Positions 8,369 through 17,001 are shown, counted from the first letter of the stretch. The stretch: 42,799 bases of DNA from Archangium violaceum Cb vi76 (GCF_000733295.1 NZ_JPMI01000389.1:1-42799), one strand, 5' to 3'. Notes: generated by a model from the sequence alone, not told the origin. Numbers and translations are program-made.

Positions 8369-9814
8369 ATGAGGACTCGCCATTGGGTGGTGTGGTTCGC
8401 CCTGTCCGTGTTGTCCACGGGCTGCGCGTCGTTGACACCACCGCCCGGTCGGGGGACGCACCTGCGCTACTCGCCCCACGGGGCGGCGGTGACGATGGGG
8501 AGCCCGCGCAGCTCTGGGGACACCGGGGGGAGTGCACACGTCGGTGATGCAGCGGAGCTCGCTCGGCGGAGCGCCTTGGCGGCACACCTGTCGTTTGCCG
8601 GAGCCCTTGGCGAGGTATCCCGCTCCACCCGCCGCATCTCCTCGGAACTCTCCCGGCTCAAGACCAGCTCGGGGCTCGTCGGCCATTATCGCCGCGTGTT
8701 CGTCCCTTTCGTGGACCATGCCAGCCAGCAACTGCGCTGGATGGAGACCGGACTCGCCATGGCCACCCATCTCTCTACCCTGGCCTCGGAGATGGAGGAC
8801 CCGGACATGCGACTGGCCCTGCTGCGTCTGGGCGGCCCCCGGCTTCAATCCGCCCTGCTGGGCTCCCTGCTGCTTTCAGTCTGGCTGGACCTACTCCTCC
8901 TGGCGGACGTGGTGCTCACGCAATGCCCTTCCTACAGTGTGGAGCGGCTGGCTGGGGAGATGGACCAACTGTGGACGATGCTCGGGCCCGCCATGACGGC
9001 GCTTGCCTCCCTGGAGCCGGTGCAGGTTGATGCCGCCGCCGCCGATCTTCCCGCGCTTGTCGGTCACCTCACCGGCGAATTCGCCGTGACCCGGGAGCGC
9101 GCGCTCAAGTCTGGCGAGAATCTCCAGAAGATACTGCTGGTGAAAGACCTCATCGAGTCGCTCGCCACGGCCTCGGTGATGAAGATGGCACTGCCACGGA
9201 TGTGGGGGCCGGCCACTTCCGCCACGCTCGGCGTGGGCCTCATGGTGGGGGCTGACGGGGTGATGATGGGCACACGGCTGGTTGTCTCCGCCGAGTGGGT
9301 GGAGATGATGCGTCGGTTGGTGCAGGCGGGAGTCATCTCCCTGCCCGCTGTCAGCGCCGCCGTCCGGATTCACGCCGGGCAGCTGCTGATGTCTGAATCG
9401 AAGCGGGACCTGCCGCGGGGCGTACGCCAGGCGTTGGGCGATGGGCCCGAGGTGGGGGCCATGCGCGAGACTGGAAGAACAGGAGCGGGCATGGCCGAGC
9501 CACCTCGGCACCATGTCCTGCCGCAAGAGTTCCGTGAGTGGTTCGAGCAGCGCGGCTTCACGGGGGACATGAGGATCGACAAGTTCTGCGTCAGGCTGGA
9601 GGTGGCAAGACACCAGGCCATCCATGGCGGCGGCAACTGGCGTCTGGGTCGCACATGGCCCGGAGAATGGAACCAGATGATCATGAAGGCGCTACGAAGA
9701 GCCGAGACCCGGGCGGGCCAGATGTTGACGCCGCGCGAGATTCTAAAGGTCGTCGCGGAGTACATGACGGATTACGGCATTTCGATGAACTTCACCTCCT
9801 GCGGCGGACGATGA
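8369..9814 (+). CDS. SitA-like polymorphic toxin lipoprotein (TIGR02269/DUF2380-like)
   Basis: 481 residues. The ATG at 8369 is preferred over 8360 because AGGAG lies 9 bases before it and it starts right at the signal peptide. RTRHWVVWFALSVLSTGCAS is a lipoprotein signal with Cys19 as the lipidated residue. The middle (about 60-360) is helical with hydrophobic stretches (SALLGSLLLSVWLDLLLLAD; ATSATLGVGLMVGADGVMMG). The C-terminus (380-481) has HHVLPQEFREWFEQRGF, then ARHQAIHGGGNW and PGEWNQMIMKA, matching the C-terminal domain I know from myxobacterial TIGR02269/DUF2380 lipoproteins. The paired His motifs suggest a His-Me-finger (HNH/AHH-type) nuclease. In Myxococcus, SitA lipoprotein toxins pass between kin by TraA/TraB outer-membrane exchange; assignment to a SitA class is inference. 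Its stop overlaps the next gene (ATGA). Confidence 0.75.
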   Translation: MRTRHWVVWFALSVLSTGCASLTPPPGRGTHLRYSPHGAAVTMGSPRSSGDTGGSAHVGDAAELARRSALAAHLSFAGALGEVSRSTRRISSELSRLKTSSGLVGHYRRVFVPFVDHASQQLRWMETGLAMATHLSTLASEMEDPDMRLALLRLGGPRLQSALLGSLLLSVWLDLLLLADVVLTQCPSYSVERLAGEMDQLWTMLGPAMTALASLEPVQVDAAAADLPALVGHLTGEFAVTRERALKSGENLQKILLVKDLIESLATASVMKMALPRMWGPATSATLGVGLMVGADGVMMGTRLVVSAEWVEMMRRLVQAGVISLPAVSAAVRIHAGQLLMSESKRDLPRGVRQALGDGPEVGAMRETGRTGAGMAEPPRHHVLPQEFREWFEQRGFTGDMRIDKFCVRLEVARHQAIHGGGNWRLGRTWPGEWNQMIMKALRRAETRAGQMLTPREILKVVAEYMTDYGISMNFTSCGGR

Positions 9815-10281
9815 GCGACGGACGATCCTGGGATGGTCACTGGAAGGTGCGGCTGTACGAGCGGGTCCGTGAGCGGGGTTACGAGTCGCTCACGGCCTTC
9901 GCCGAAGCCCGGCCCACCGCTTCGTTATTGGCACTGGCCGAGGAGCTTGGCGAGAACGACCTCAACGCGGTGCAGGTGTTCAGCGGCCTGGTGGCCGAAG
10001 CGGAGCGGAGCCATCGGCTCACACGCCTGGTGCGCGGACAGCTCGTGCGCGAGCTCTCCGCCCATCTCCCGAACGGCTGGCCAGCCGTGCTGGATGAGGC
10101 CCATCGCTTCGATGTCGCTCATGCACTCGCCCGTTGGAGTACCTACACTCCGGAAACCCATGAGAAGCGCGTCGAGCAGGCCGGCGATGCGCTCCTCGCC
10201 TCGCCACCACCGCCTGGCTGGCGCCCACTCGGCCCGGATGACGCGTTGCTCCTTGCACTGCTGCCTGACGAGGAGGCCTGA
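9811..10281 (+). CDS. Putative immunity protein for the upstream toxin-like lipoprotein
   Basis: 156 residues. The ATG lies inside the stop of the toxin-like gene (ATGA, 9811-9814), so the two are translationally coupled, the arrangement expected of a toxin/immunity pair. There is no signal peptide or membrane segment, so the protein should be cytoplasmic. It is acidic and helical, opening with SWDGHWKVRLYERVRERGYE and ending GWRPLGPDDALLLALLPDEE. I recall proteins with this opening beside similar lipoproteins in other myxobacteria but cannot confirm a family name. It lacks the double-CXXCG motif of the SitI6 type. The immunity role rests on position and size only. Confidence 0.65.
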   Translation: MSDGRSWDGHWKVRLYERVRERGYESLTAFAEARPTASLLALAEELGENDLNAVQVFSGLVAEAERSHRLTRLVRGQLVRELSAHLPNGWPAVLDEAHRFDVAHALARWSTYTPETHEKRVEQAGDALLASPPPPGWRPLGPDDALLLALLPDEEA

Positions 10282-10310
10282 GCTTTACCCTGGAGTGGAG
10301 CCGGGAGCCG

Positions 10311-10343
10311 CACACTCTCCTGGGAGAGGGCCGGGGTAAGGGT
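10311..10343. repeat. REP-like element, copy 3
   Basis: ACTCTCCTGGGAGAGGG followed by CCGGGGTAAGGGT: a short inverted arm plus the shared core, with A for G in GGGGTAAGGG. It separates the immunity-like gene from thiL and ends 14 bases before the thiL start codon. Confidence 0.7.
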
Positions 10344-10357
10344 CTACCCTGCGCCGC

Positions 10358-11353
10358 GTGAGTCCAAAGGGTGCCAAGGCCGCGGGCGAATTCTCCCTCA
10401 TCGAACTCTTCCTCTCCCACTTCCCACGGGCGCGAGTGCCCGTGGGCCCGGGAGATGACTGCGCGGTCCTCGCTCCTTCCCGGGGCGCGCAGTGCATCAC
10501 CACGGACGCGGTGGTGGAGGACGTGCACTTCAAGCGGGCCTGGTACTCGCCGGAGGACATCGGCCACAAGGCGCTGGCGGTGAACCTGTCGGACCTGGCG
10601 TCGATGGGGGCGGTGCCGCGCTGGTTCGTCTGCGCGCTCGCACTGCCCCGGGACTTCCCGAGCCGCGCGCTCACCGGCATCGCGAAGGGCATGAGCGCCC
10701 TCGCCCGCGAACACGCCATCACCCTGGTGGGCGGCAACTTCACCTCGGCGCGCGAGCTGTCCATCACCCTCACCGCCGCGGGAGAGCTCCTCCCGGGCAC
10801 CGCGCCCATCACCCGCGCGGGAGGCCGGCCCGGAGACGTGCTGTACATCTCGGGCACGCTGGGAGACGCACGGCTGGGCCTCCAGCAACTCCTGGCCGGC
10901 GCTCGCCGCTCCTCGGCCATCCTCCGCCAGAAGCGCCCCGTGCCCAGGGTGGCCCTGGGTCTGATCGCCGCGCGCTTCGCCTCGGCGGGGTTGGACGTCT
11001 CCGATGGCCTCGCGCAGGATCTCGGGCACCTGTGCACCGCCTCGCGCGTGAGCGCCGAGCTGGAGCTCGAGCGCCTGCCCCTCTCCCGGGCCGTCCGTGC
11101 CTCCCTGGGGAGCGAGGGGGCACTCGCGGGAGGAGAGGATTACGAGCTGCTCCTCGCCGTCCCACCTGAGCGCACCCAGGCCTTCGAGCGGGCCTGTCTC
11201 CGAGGGAAAGAGCCCATCACGCGCATCGGCCGGCTCACCCGGGGCGGGCCGGGACACATCCGTGACGCAGCCGGGCGAAGCCTGCGCCTGCCCGCTGGCT
11301 TCGACCACTTCCGGGGGGGTGGGCGGATTGACCGTTCCGGACGAGAGGGCTAA
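10358..11353 (+). CDS. thiL: Thiamine-monophosphate kinase
   Basis: 331 residues from a GTG start, full length for ThiL. It phosphorylates thiamine monophosphate with ATP to give thiamine diphosphate, the last step of cofactor synthesis in the cytoplasm. It belongs to the PurM/AIR-synthase superfamily. The metal and phosphate sites are visible: GPGDDCAVL near residue 30, TTDAVVEDVHF, NLSDLASMGA, LVGGNFTSA, LDVSDGLAQDLGHL, and GGEDYELLLAVP near the end. Codons 9-41 are repeated almost exactly at 8192-8290. The start codon and first eight codons lie outside the repeat, on the toxin-cassette side. The gene itself looks intact. Confidence 0.95.
   Translation: MSPKGAKAAGEFSLIELFLSHFPRARVPVGPGDDCAVLAPSRGAQCITTDAVVEDVHFKRAWYSPEDIGHKALAVNLSDLASMGAVPRWFVCALALPRDFPSRALTGIAKGMSALAREHAITLVGGNFTSARELSITLTAAGELLPGTAPITRAGGRPGDVLYISGTLGDARLGLQQLLAGARRSSAILRQKRPVPRVALGLIAARFASAGLDVSDGLAQDLGHLCTASRVSAELELERLPLSRAVRASLGSEGALAGGEDYELLLAVPPERTQAFERACLRGKEPITRIGRLTRGGPGHIRDAAGRSLRLPAGFDHFRGGGRIDRSGREG
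10381..10479 (+). repeat. 99-bp direct repeat, copy B (inside thiL)
   Basis: The functional copy of the repeat found at 8192-8290, within the 5' part of thiL. The copies start 2,189 bases apart and enclose REP copy 2, the toxin-like gene, the immunity-like gene and REP copy 3. Recombination between them would delete the pair but leave a thiL lacking its own start codon. Confidence 0.95.
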
Positions 11354-11395
11354 ACCCGTACACCGTTGTCGTCGTCCCCCCGGAAAAGCCAAACC

Positions 11396-12757
11396 GTGCG
11401 CCGCCCTCTCCGCGACGATCCATCTCCCGGCCTCACTCCCCGCCGTGATCCCGTGCAGCGGCTGCTGCGCTCCGTGGATCAGCCCGGCACGGGGGGCCAC
11501 GAGGTCTCCCTGCAGCTGAAGATCCTCACCGGCTATCTGATGATGGGCTGCGTGCTGACGGCGGCGCTCCTCATCTCCGAGACGCTGCTGGACTTCTACT
11601 GGCGCATCGGCATGGCGCTGGGCCTCACGCTGGGGCTGGCGCTGATCCTCCCGCGCTACCTGGCCCGCGTGACGCGCGTGCGCGTGCTGTCGCGCTCGGC
11701 CTTCGAGATCTCCCAGGGCGACCTCTCCAAGCCGCTCGTCGTCGAGCCGCCGCGCGCCCTGCGCCGCGATGAGATCGACGAGCTGGCCATGGCCATCCGC
11801 CGCATGCAGGAGAACCTGCGCGACCTGGTGGGCAAGATCCAGGACACCGCCAAGAGCGTGGCCGACACCGCCAAGGACCTGCAGGGCTCGGCCGAGAACG
11901 TCAACGCGACCAACGAAGAGGTGGGCTTGTCCATGGACAAGATCGCCCAGGGCGCCGAGACGCAGTCGCAGCTCGTCGGCAAGACGTCCAAGGTGATTAC
12001 GGAGATGGCCGGCAGCATCCAGCGCACCGCGGCCAGCGCCGAGGACGCCGCCCGCACCGCCGCAGAGACGAGCAGCGCGGCCGAGAACGGCAGCAAGGCG
12101 GCGCTCCTGGCCGGCGAGAAGGTGAAGAAGGTCTTCAATCGGATTGAAGCCGCGAGCCAGCAGGTGTTCGCCTTCGGCGAGAAGACGCAGGAAATCTCCA
12201 AGATTGTCGACGCCATCACCCAGGTGGCGCAGCAGACGAACCTGCTGGCGCTCAACGCCACCATCGAGGCGGCGCGCGCGGGCGAGTACGGCCGCGGCTT
12301 CGCGGTGGTGGCCGACGAGGTGCGCAAGCTGGCCGAGAGCGCGGGCCGCTCCGCCGAGCAGATCTCCCGGCTGGCGCGCGACATCTCCGGCCAGTCCACC
12401 TCCGTGGTGAGCGCCATGAAGGAGGGCATCGAGGAGCTGGCCGAGGGCCGTGAGGATCTCACCGGGATTGTCCGCTCCATGAGCGCCATCACCGACACCG
12501 TGCGCAAGGTGGCCGAGAAGGTGCACCTCATCTCCGAGAGCGCCCGCGAGCAGCTCAAGGGCAGCCAGGAGATGGTCAACGCCACCGAGGAAATCTCCCT
12601 GGTGGCCCGCAACAACGCCGCCTCCACCGAGGCCATCCAGGCCGTCATCCAGGATCAGACGGACGCCATGGTGCGGATGACCTCGCTGGCCAGCGAGCTG
12701 ACCAACCTCTCCATCGAGCTGCAGAGCGTGGTGCGCAGCTTCCGGTTGAACGCCTGA
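11396..12757 (+). CDS. Methyl-accepting chemotaxis protein
   Basis: 453 residues from the GTG at 11396, where GGAAAA upstream gives a weak ribosome-binding site; a TTG at 11366 is possible and would add ten residues. Two closely spaced membrane helices ([20 protein letters not shown] and [20 protein letters not shown]) leave almost no periplasmic domain. A HAMP domain follows ([20 protein letters not shown]), then a long coiled-coil signalling domain whose hairpin tip carries [19 protein letters not shown] and [16 protein letters not shown]. It would control the CheA kinase encoded downstream. With no ligand-binding domain it may sense the membrane state or a cytoplasmic cue. It heads the chemosensory cluster. 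Confidence 0.92.
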   Translation: MRRPLRDDPSPGLTPRRDPVQRLLRSVDQPGTGGHEVSLQLKILTGYLMMGCVLTAALLISETLLDFYWRIGMALGLTLGLALILPRYLARVTRVRVLSRSAFEISQGDLSKPLVVEPPRALRRDEIDELAMAIRRMQENLRDLVGKIQDTAKSVADTAKDLQGSAENVNATNEEVGLSMDKIAQGAETQSQLVGKTSKVITEMAGSIQRTAASAEDAARTAAETSSAAENGSKAALLAGEKVKKVFNRIEAASQQVFAFGEKTQEISKIVDAITQVAQQTNLLALNATIEAARAGEYGRGFAVVADEVRKLAESAGRSAEQISRLARDISGQSTSVVSAMKEGIEELAEGREDLTGIVRSMSAITDTVRKVAEKVHLISESAREQLKGSQEMVNATEEISLVARNNAASTEAIQAVIQDQTDAMVRMTSLASELTNLSIELQSVVRSFRLNA

Positions 12758-12831
12758 GTGTCGTCCAGCCTGAATCCTCCTTCTCCATGAATTTCCCCGA
12801 ACCCCAGGCTTGCTGATAGAAAGTCGGCTCT

Positions 12832-13260
12832 GTGCGGCATGTCATCTTCCGGGTGGAGAAGGAGCGCTACGGGCTACCGCTGGCCGCGGTGAAGGAAGTG
12901 GTGGTGCCCCCGGAGCGCTTCACCCGGGTGCCCCGGGCGCCAGCGGCGGTGACGGGGGTGATGAACCTGCGGGGGCGGGTGGTGACGGTGGTGGAGCTGC
13001 GCCAGTTGTTGGGCCTGCCGGATGGGCCCACGCCCTCGGGCCGGGTGGTGTTGTTGGAGCGGGGGCGGAGGGACCTGGGCCTGCTGGTGACGGATGTGGA
13101 TGGAATCGAGGCGGTGGAGCGGGTGAGCGCCGCTCCGGGCAAGGCGGTGCCGGCGGTGCGTGGGGTGGCTCGCTTGAAGGGTGTGGCGGTGACGGTGTTG
13201 GATCCAGAGGGGCTGGATTCCGCGGTGGTTGGACTCTTCACCGCGGCTCAACAGAAGTGA
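12832..13260 (+). CDS. cheW: CheW adaptor protein
   Basis: 142 residues from a GTG start. CheW is the small SH3-like adaptor that bridges receptors and CheA in signalling arrays. The domain fills the protein: VIFRVEKERYGLPLAAVKEV at the N-terminus, FTRVPRAPAAVTGVMNLRG (the conserved P..P..v.G..NLRG segment) near residues 30-50, and VVTVVELRQLLGLP following. The C-terminal part (VARLKGVAVTVLDPEGL) is the expected closing strand pair. It lies 74 bases after the MCP gene and before the CheY gene. Confidence 0.9.
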   Translation: MRHVIFRVEKERYGLPLAAVKEVVVPPERFTRVPRAPAAVTGVMNLRGRVVTVVELRQLLGLPDGPTPSGRVVLLERGRRDLGLLVTDVDGIEAVERVSAAPGKAVPAVRGVARLKGVAVTVLDPEGLDSAVVGLFTAAQQK

Positions 13261-13332
13261 GTAGCCGCCTGAAATGGGCGGATGGTAGTGTCCGCGGCCC
13301 TCTCGGGGCCTTTCGCGGAGGCGGAGCTGCAC

Positions 13333-13701
13333 ATGGCTAAGCGGGTGCTGGTCGTCGACGATGCCATCTTCATGCGCAACATGATCAAGGACATCTTCGC
13401 GTCCGGTGGCTTCGAGGTCGTCGGAGAGGCGGCCAACGGGCTGGAGGCCGTGGAGAAGTACAAGGATCTGAAGCCGGATCTCACCACGATGGATATCGTC
13501 ATGCCGTTCAAGAGCGGCATCGAGGCCACGCGGGAGATCATCAAGTATGACGCCAACGCGGTCGTCATCATGTGCTCGGCGCTGGGCCAGGAGAGTCTGG
13601 TGATGGAGGCCATCGAGGCGGGCGCCTCGGACTTCATCGTGAAGCCCTTCCGGGCCGAGGACGTGCTGGCCGTCGTGAAGAAGGTATTGGGCGAGGGCTA
13701 G
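13333..13701 (+). CDS. cheY: CheY-like single-domain response regulator
   Basis: 122 residues, a receiver domain only. The start is the ATG at 13333 with GGAG upstream; an open frame back to 13282 has no receiver sequence. The acidic pair VDD near residues 9-10, the phospho-acceptor Asp in TMDIVMPF near residue 54, the Thr/Ser position (MCSAL) and the Lys in FIVKPF near residue 106 are all present. It should be phosphorylated by the CheA encoded next and dephosphorylated by CheC at the end of the cluster. There is no output domain, so it acts by protein contact, for example on a motility or regulatory target. Confidence 0.92.
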   Translation: MAKRVLVVDDAIFMRNMIKDIFASGGFEVVGEAANGLEAVEKYKDLKPDLTTMDIVMPFKSGIEATREIIKYDANAVVIMCSALGQESLVMEAIEAGASDFIVKPFRAEDVLAVVKKVLGEG

Positions 13702-13743
13702 CGCCCCGTCCCGGAGAGCTGTCGTGCGCCACCGAGGCCGGAC

Positions 13744-15822
13744 ATGACGATGGACATGTCCCGCTACCTCGGCCTGTTCCTGACCGAGGCGAGCGAGCAC
13801 CTGGAGGGGCTGGGCAGGGATCTCGTGCAGCTGGAGCGCGAGGGAGCCCCCGCCGTGGTGGACTCCATGTTCCGCCACGCCCACTCGGTGAAGGGCATGG
13901 CCTCGTCCATGGGCTTCGAGTCCATCGCCGTGGTGGCCCACCGGGTGGAAGACCTGGTGGACGCCATCCGCCAGGACCCCGCCAAGCTGGAGCGCTCGCT
14001 GGTGGACCTGCTGCTGTCGGCCACCGACGTGATGCTCGCCCAGGTGCGCGCCGTGTCGGAGAGCAAGCCGCCGGATGACGCCTCGTCGCTGCTCGGCCAG
14101 TTGGCGGAGAAGGTGAGTGCCGTCACCGGCCGCACGCCCGGCGCCACGCGGGTCATCAACCAGGCGAAGGCCAGTCCTCCCGCCGCGCCCGCTCCGGTGA
14201 CCGCCGCCGCGCGTGTGAGCCCCCAGGCCGTCGAGGCCCCGCCTCCTCCCGCGTCCGAGCCCGCCGCCGAGGCCCGGGTGGCCGCCGTGGTGCCGCCGTC
14301 CGAGGAGGGGGCCGCGAAGACGGCGAAGCGCTGGGCGGTCCGGTTGCGCATCGCCCCCACCTGCCAGACGCCGGGCGTGCGCGCCTTCCTGGTGCACAAG
14401 CGGCTGACGGGCCTGGGCACGTTGCACGGCCTGCAGCCCCCGCTGGAGGACCTGAAGGCCGGCCGCATCCCCGAGGGCAACATCCAGGTGGAGCTGGAGA
14501 CGGCCGAGGGCGAGGAGGCCATCCGCAAGGCGCTGCGCAACGTGGCCGAGGTGGAGCTCGTCTCGCTCAAGCCGGCGGTGGTGGCGCCTCCGCCCGCGCC
14601 CGTCCCCGCGGCTTCCGGCCTCGTGCCCGCCGAGGCCCCGCGCGCTTCCAACAGCGCGGACGCGACGGCTCGCACGGTGCGCGTGCGCACGGAGCTGCTG
14701 GACTACTTCCTGGACACCGTGGGCGAGCTGCTGCTGGCCACCGCGCGCCTGCGCGAGCTGGGCAAGGTGCTGCCGGAGAACTCCCGTCCTCCCATCGAGG
14801 AAGGCGTCTACCGGCTGCACACGCTGGTGAAGGACCTGCACGACAAGGTGATGAGCGCGCGCATGACGCCGCTGTCGCTCATCACCGACCGGCTGCCCCG
14901 CGCCGCGCGCGACATCGCCCGGCGCCGCGAGCGCGAGGTGGACCTCGTCATCACCGGCGCGGAGATCGAACTGGACCGGGCCATTCTCGACGAGCTGGCG
15001 GATCCGCTGCTGCACCTGCTGCGCAACTGCATCGACCACGGCCTGGAGTCGCCGGAGGATCGCGTGGCGGCGGGCAAGGGCGCGCGGGGCCGCGTGCTGG
15101 TGTCGGTGCGGCGCGCGCGAGACCGCGTCGTGGTGGAGATGGAGGACGATGGCCGCGGCATGAACGCGGCGAAGCTGAAGACGGCGGCGGTGGCCCGCGG
15201 CGCCCTCAGCGCGGAGGCGGCGGCGCGGATGACGGACCGCGAGGCCTTCATGCTCGCATGCCTGCCGGGCGTGTCCACCGCCCAGGACGTGTCGGAGATC
15301 TCCGGCCGCGGCGTGGGCATGGACGCGGTGAAGCGGGTGGTGGAGAACGTGGGCGGGACGCTGGAGATTGAAAGCGAGCTGGGCCGCGGCACGCGCTTCA
15401 CGCTGCGGCTGCCGCTGACGGTGGCGGTGGTGCACCTGCTGCTGGTGGCCGTGGGCGACGAGGTGTTCGGCCTGCCCATCGCCAAGGTGGTGGGGGCCAT
15501 GGAGGCGGACAGCGAGCGGCTGGACCGCAGCCGGGAGATGCCGCTGCTGCCCCACGGACAGGGACTCCTGCCGGTGTACGGGCTGGATGAGCTGACCGGC
15601 GTCCAGGCGCCGCCGCGCAAGGGCGTCCGGCCCTTCGTGGTGATGGAAGGAGACGCGGGTCGGGTCGCGCTCGCGGTGGATGGATTGGTGGGGCAGGAAG
15701 AGGCGGTGCTCAAGCCGCTGTCCCGTCCTCTGGACTTGCTGCCGGGCCTCTCGGGAGTGACCATCCTGGGAAGTGGCCGCCCGGTCTTCATCCTGGACGT
15801 GCCGAGGTTACTGTCCGCGTGA
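13744..15822 (+). CDS. cheA: CheA chemosensory histidine kinase
   Basis: 692 residues. Domains in order: P1/Hpt (about 1-110) with phospho-His in HAHSVKGMASSMGF near residue 46; a Pro/Ala linker; a P2-like CheY-binding domain (about 195-280, RWAVRLRIAPTCQTPGVRAF); P3 dimerisation (about 315-390); P4 ATPase with LRNCIDHGLESPEDR, DDGRGMN and GRGVGMDAVKRVVEN; and a C-terminal P5/CheW-like domain (VAVVHLLLVAVGDEVFGLPI). It autophosphorylates under receptor control and passes phosphate to CheY. The next gene overlaps its stop (GTGA at 15819-15822), so CheA and CheC are translationally coupled. Confidence 0.95.
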   Translation: MTMDMSRYLGLFLTEASEHLEGLGRDLVQLEREGAPAVVDSMFRHAHSVKGMASSMGFESIAVVAHRVEDLVDAIRQDPAKLERSLVDLLLSATDVMLAQVRAVSESKPPDDASSLLGQLAEKVSAVTGRTPGATRVINQAKASPPAAPAPVTAAARVSPQAVEAPPPPASEPAAEARVAAVVPPSEEGAAKTAKRWAVRLRIAPTCQTPGVRAFLVHKRLTGLGTLHGLQPPLEDLKAGRIPEGNIQVELETAEGEEAIRKALRNVAEVELVSLKPAVVAPPPAPVPAASGLVPAEAPRASNSADATARTVRVRTELLDYFLDTVGELLLATARLRELGKVLPENSRPPIEEGVYRLHTLVKDLHDKVMSARMTPLSLITDRLPRAARDIARRREREVDLVITGAEIELDRAILDELADPLLHLLRNCIDHGLESPEDRVAAGKGARGRVLVSVRRARDRVVVEMEDDGRGMNAAKLKTAAVARGALSAEAAARMTDREAFMLACLPGVSTAQDVSEISGRGVGMDAVKRVVENVGGTLEIESELGRGTRFTLRLPLTVAVVHLLLVAVGDEVFGLPIAKVVGAMEADSERLDRSREMPLLPHGQGLLPVYGLDELTGVQAPPRKGVRPFVVMEGDAGRVALAVDGLVGQEEAVLKPLSRPLDLLPGLSGVTILGSGRPVFILDVPRLLSA

Positions 15823-16415
15823 GCCCTTCCCCGAGCGACATTCAGCTGGACGCCCTCCGCGAGGTGGCCAACATCGGCTGCGGGCACGCCGTCAACGCGC
15901 TCGCGCGGCTGGTGGGAGGCCGCACGGTGAACCTGTCCGTGCCCCGCGCCCTGCTGGCGGCGGCCGCGGAGGTGGCCGAGATGCTGGGCGGCGCCGAGGC
16001 CCCCGTGGTGGCGGCGAAGCTGGGCATGGAAGGCCAGCTGCGCGGCGTGCTGCTGCTGGTGCTGCCCCGCGAGGACAGCGCCGCCCTGGAAGCGCTGCTG
16101 CTCCGGCGTCAGGACGCGCCAGCCGAGGAGCGCGAGAGCGCGCTGTCGGAAGCGGCCAACATCGTGGCGAGCGCGTGCCTCTCGGCCATCGGGACGCTGA
16201 CGGGTTGGAGGCTGCTGCCCTCCGTGCCGGAGCTGGTGCGCGGCGCGGCGGGCCTGGTGGTGTCGCGGGCCGTCACCGAGGCGCAGGGCGGTGATCGCGT
16301 GGTGGTGCTGGAGACGCGCTTCTCCGCGGTGGGCGTGCCCTCCGTGTCCGGCCAGGTGCTGCTGGTGCTCGAGCGCGAGAGCTCCAGGGCGCTGCTCTCC
16401 CGCCTCGGCGTGTAG
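15819..16415 (+). CDS. cheC: CheC-family CheY-P phosphatase
   Basis: 198 residues from a GTG that overlaps the cheA stop. CheC proteins remove phosphate from CheY-P through E...N motifs, and two are visible: LREVANIGCGHAVNALARLV near residue 15 and LSEAANIVASACLSAIGTL near residue 110, the second ending in LLPSVPEL. Two sites point to CheC rather than CheX. It would reset the pathway and may, as in Bacillus, link signal termination to adaptation; no CheD gene is present here to partner it. Confidence 0.9.
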   Translation: MSPSPSDIQLDALREVANIGCGHAVNALARLVGGRTVNLSVPRALLAAAAEVAEMLGGAEAPVVAAKLGMEGQLRGVLLLVLPREDSAALEALLLRRQDAPAEERESALSEAANIVASACLSAIGTLTGWRLLPSVPELVRGAAGLVVSRAVTEAQGGDRVVVLETRFSAVGVPSVSGQVLLVLERESSRALLSRLGV

Positions 16416-16521
16416 AGCAACCGGGCAGCCGTTCCTCCCGTGTCCGCTTGCGGACCCCAGGGGCCCTCGTCACCTTCCTCCGTGGGGCGCCCTTTCACTC
16501 GCCCCGGGGAGGCAGGCGGGC

Positions 16522-16938
16522 ATGAGGAAGATCGTCTGGGGCGCGTTGGCGGGCGCGTTGGTGCTCGCGGGTTGCAGGACGGACAGCACCGTGGCGATGC
16601 GAAGCGGCTCGGGCGCCGAGGGCCCCGTCGCGTCGAATCCCTATTCGTTCGAGCGCGGCTTGACCATCGATGGCACCGTGACCCGCGACTACGCGGACGT
16701 GCTCGTCATCAAGGACAAGTGGGGCCAGCCCCGCTACCTGCGCCTCAACGACCAGACGCGCTACTACCAGGATGGGAAGCTGATTGGCCGCGAGTACCTG
16801 GCCCCCGGCTCCACCGTGCGCGCCTCCTTCGACGACAACTACCGCGAGATGATTGCCCAGGAGATCACCGTCGTGAACGACGTGGGCACGGCGGACCCCC
16901 TCCAGCTCCCGGAGCGCACCACCCCCAACCCGTATTGA
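16522..16938 (+). CDS. Small lipoprotein of unknown function
   Basis: 138 residues. The ATG at 16522 follows GGGGAGG. RKIVWGALAGALVLAGC is a lipoprotein signal (lipobox LAGC, Cys18). The mature part is a small, probably beta-rich domain (GLTIDGTVTRDYADVLVIKD, YLRLNDQTRYYQDGK, VRASFDDNYREMIAQEITVV), which reads like a compact OB-type barrel found in DUF-class lipoproteins; no function can be given. It sits between the che cluster and the glucan locus and probably belongs to neither. Confidence 0.8.
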   Translation: MRKIVWGALAGALVLAGCRTDSTVAMRSGSGAEGPVASNPYSFERGLTIDGTVTRDYADVLVIKDKWGQPRYLRLNDQTRYYQDGKLIGREYLAPGSTVRASFDDNYREMIAQEITVVNDVGTADPLQLPERTTPNPY

Positions 16939-16969
16939 CACGGTGCGCCGTAAACGCCGGACCCTCCTT

Positions 16970-17001
16970 CCCGTCACCCGCACATGACGTGACGTGACGG
17001 G
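16970..17001. promoter_or_regulatory. Inverted repeat with TGACG tandem, upstream of the glucan locus
   Basis: CCCGTCAC (16970-16977) pairs with GTGACGGG (16994-17001), and the right arm sits in TGACGTGACGTGACG, three tandem TGACG units. It lies 47 bases before the amylase start at the head of the locus. It could be a regulator-binding site or a hairpin ending the lipoprotein transcript; no T-run follows. Confidence 0.4.
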
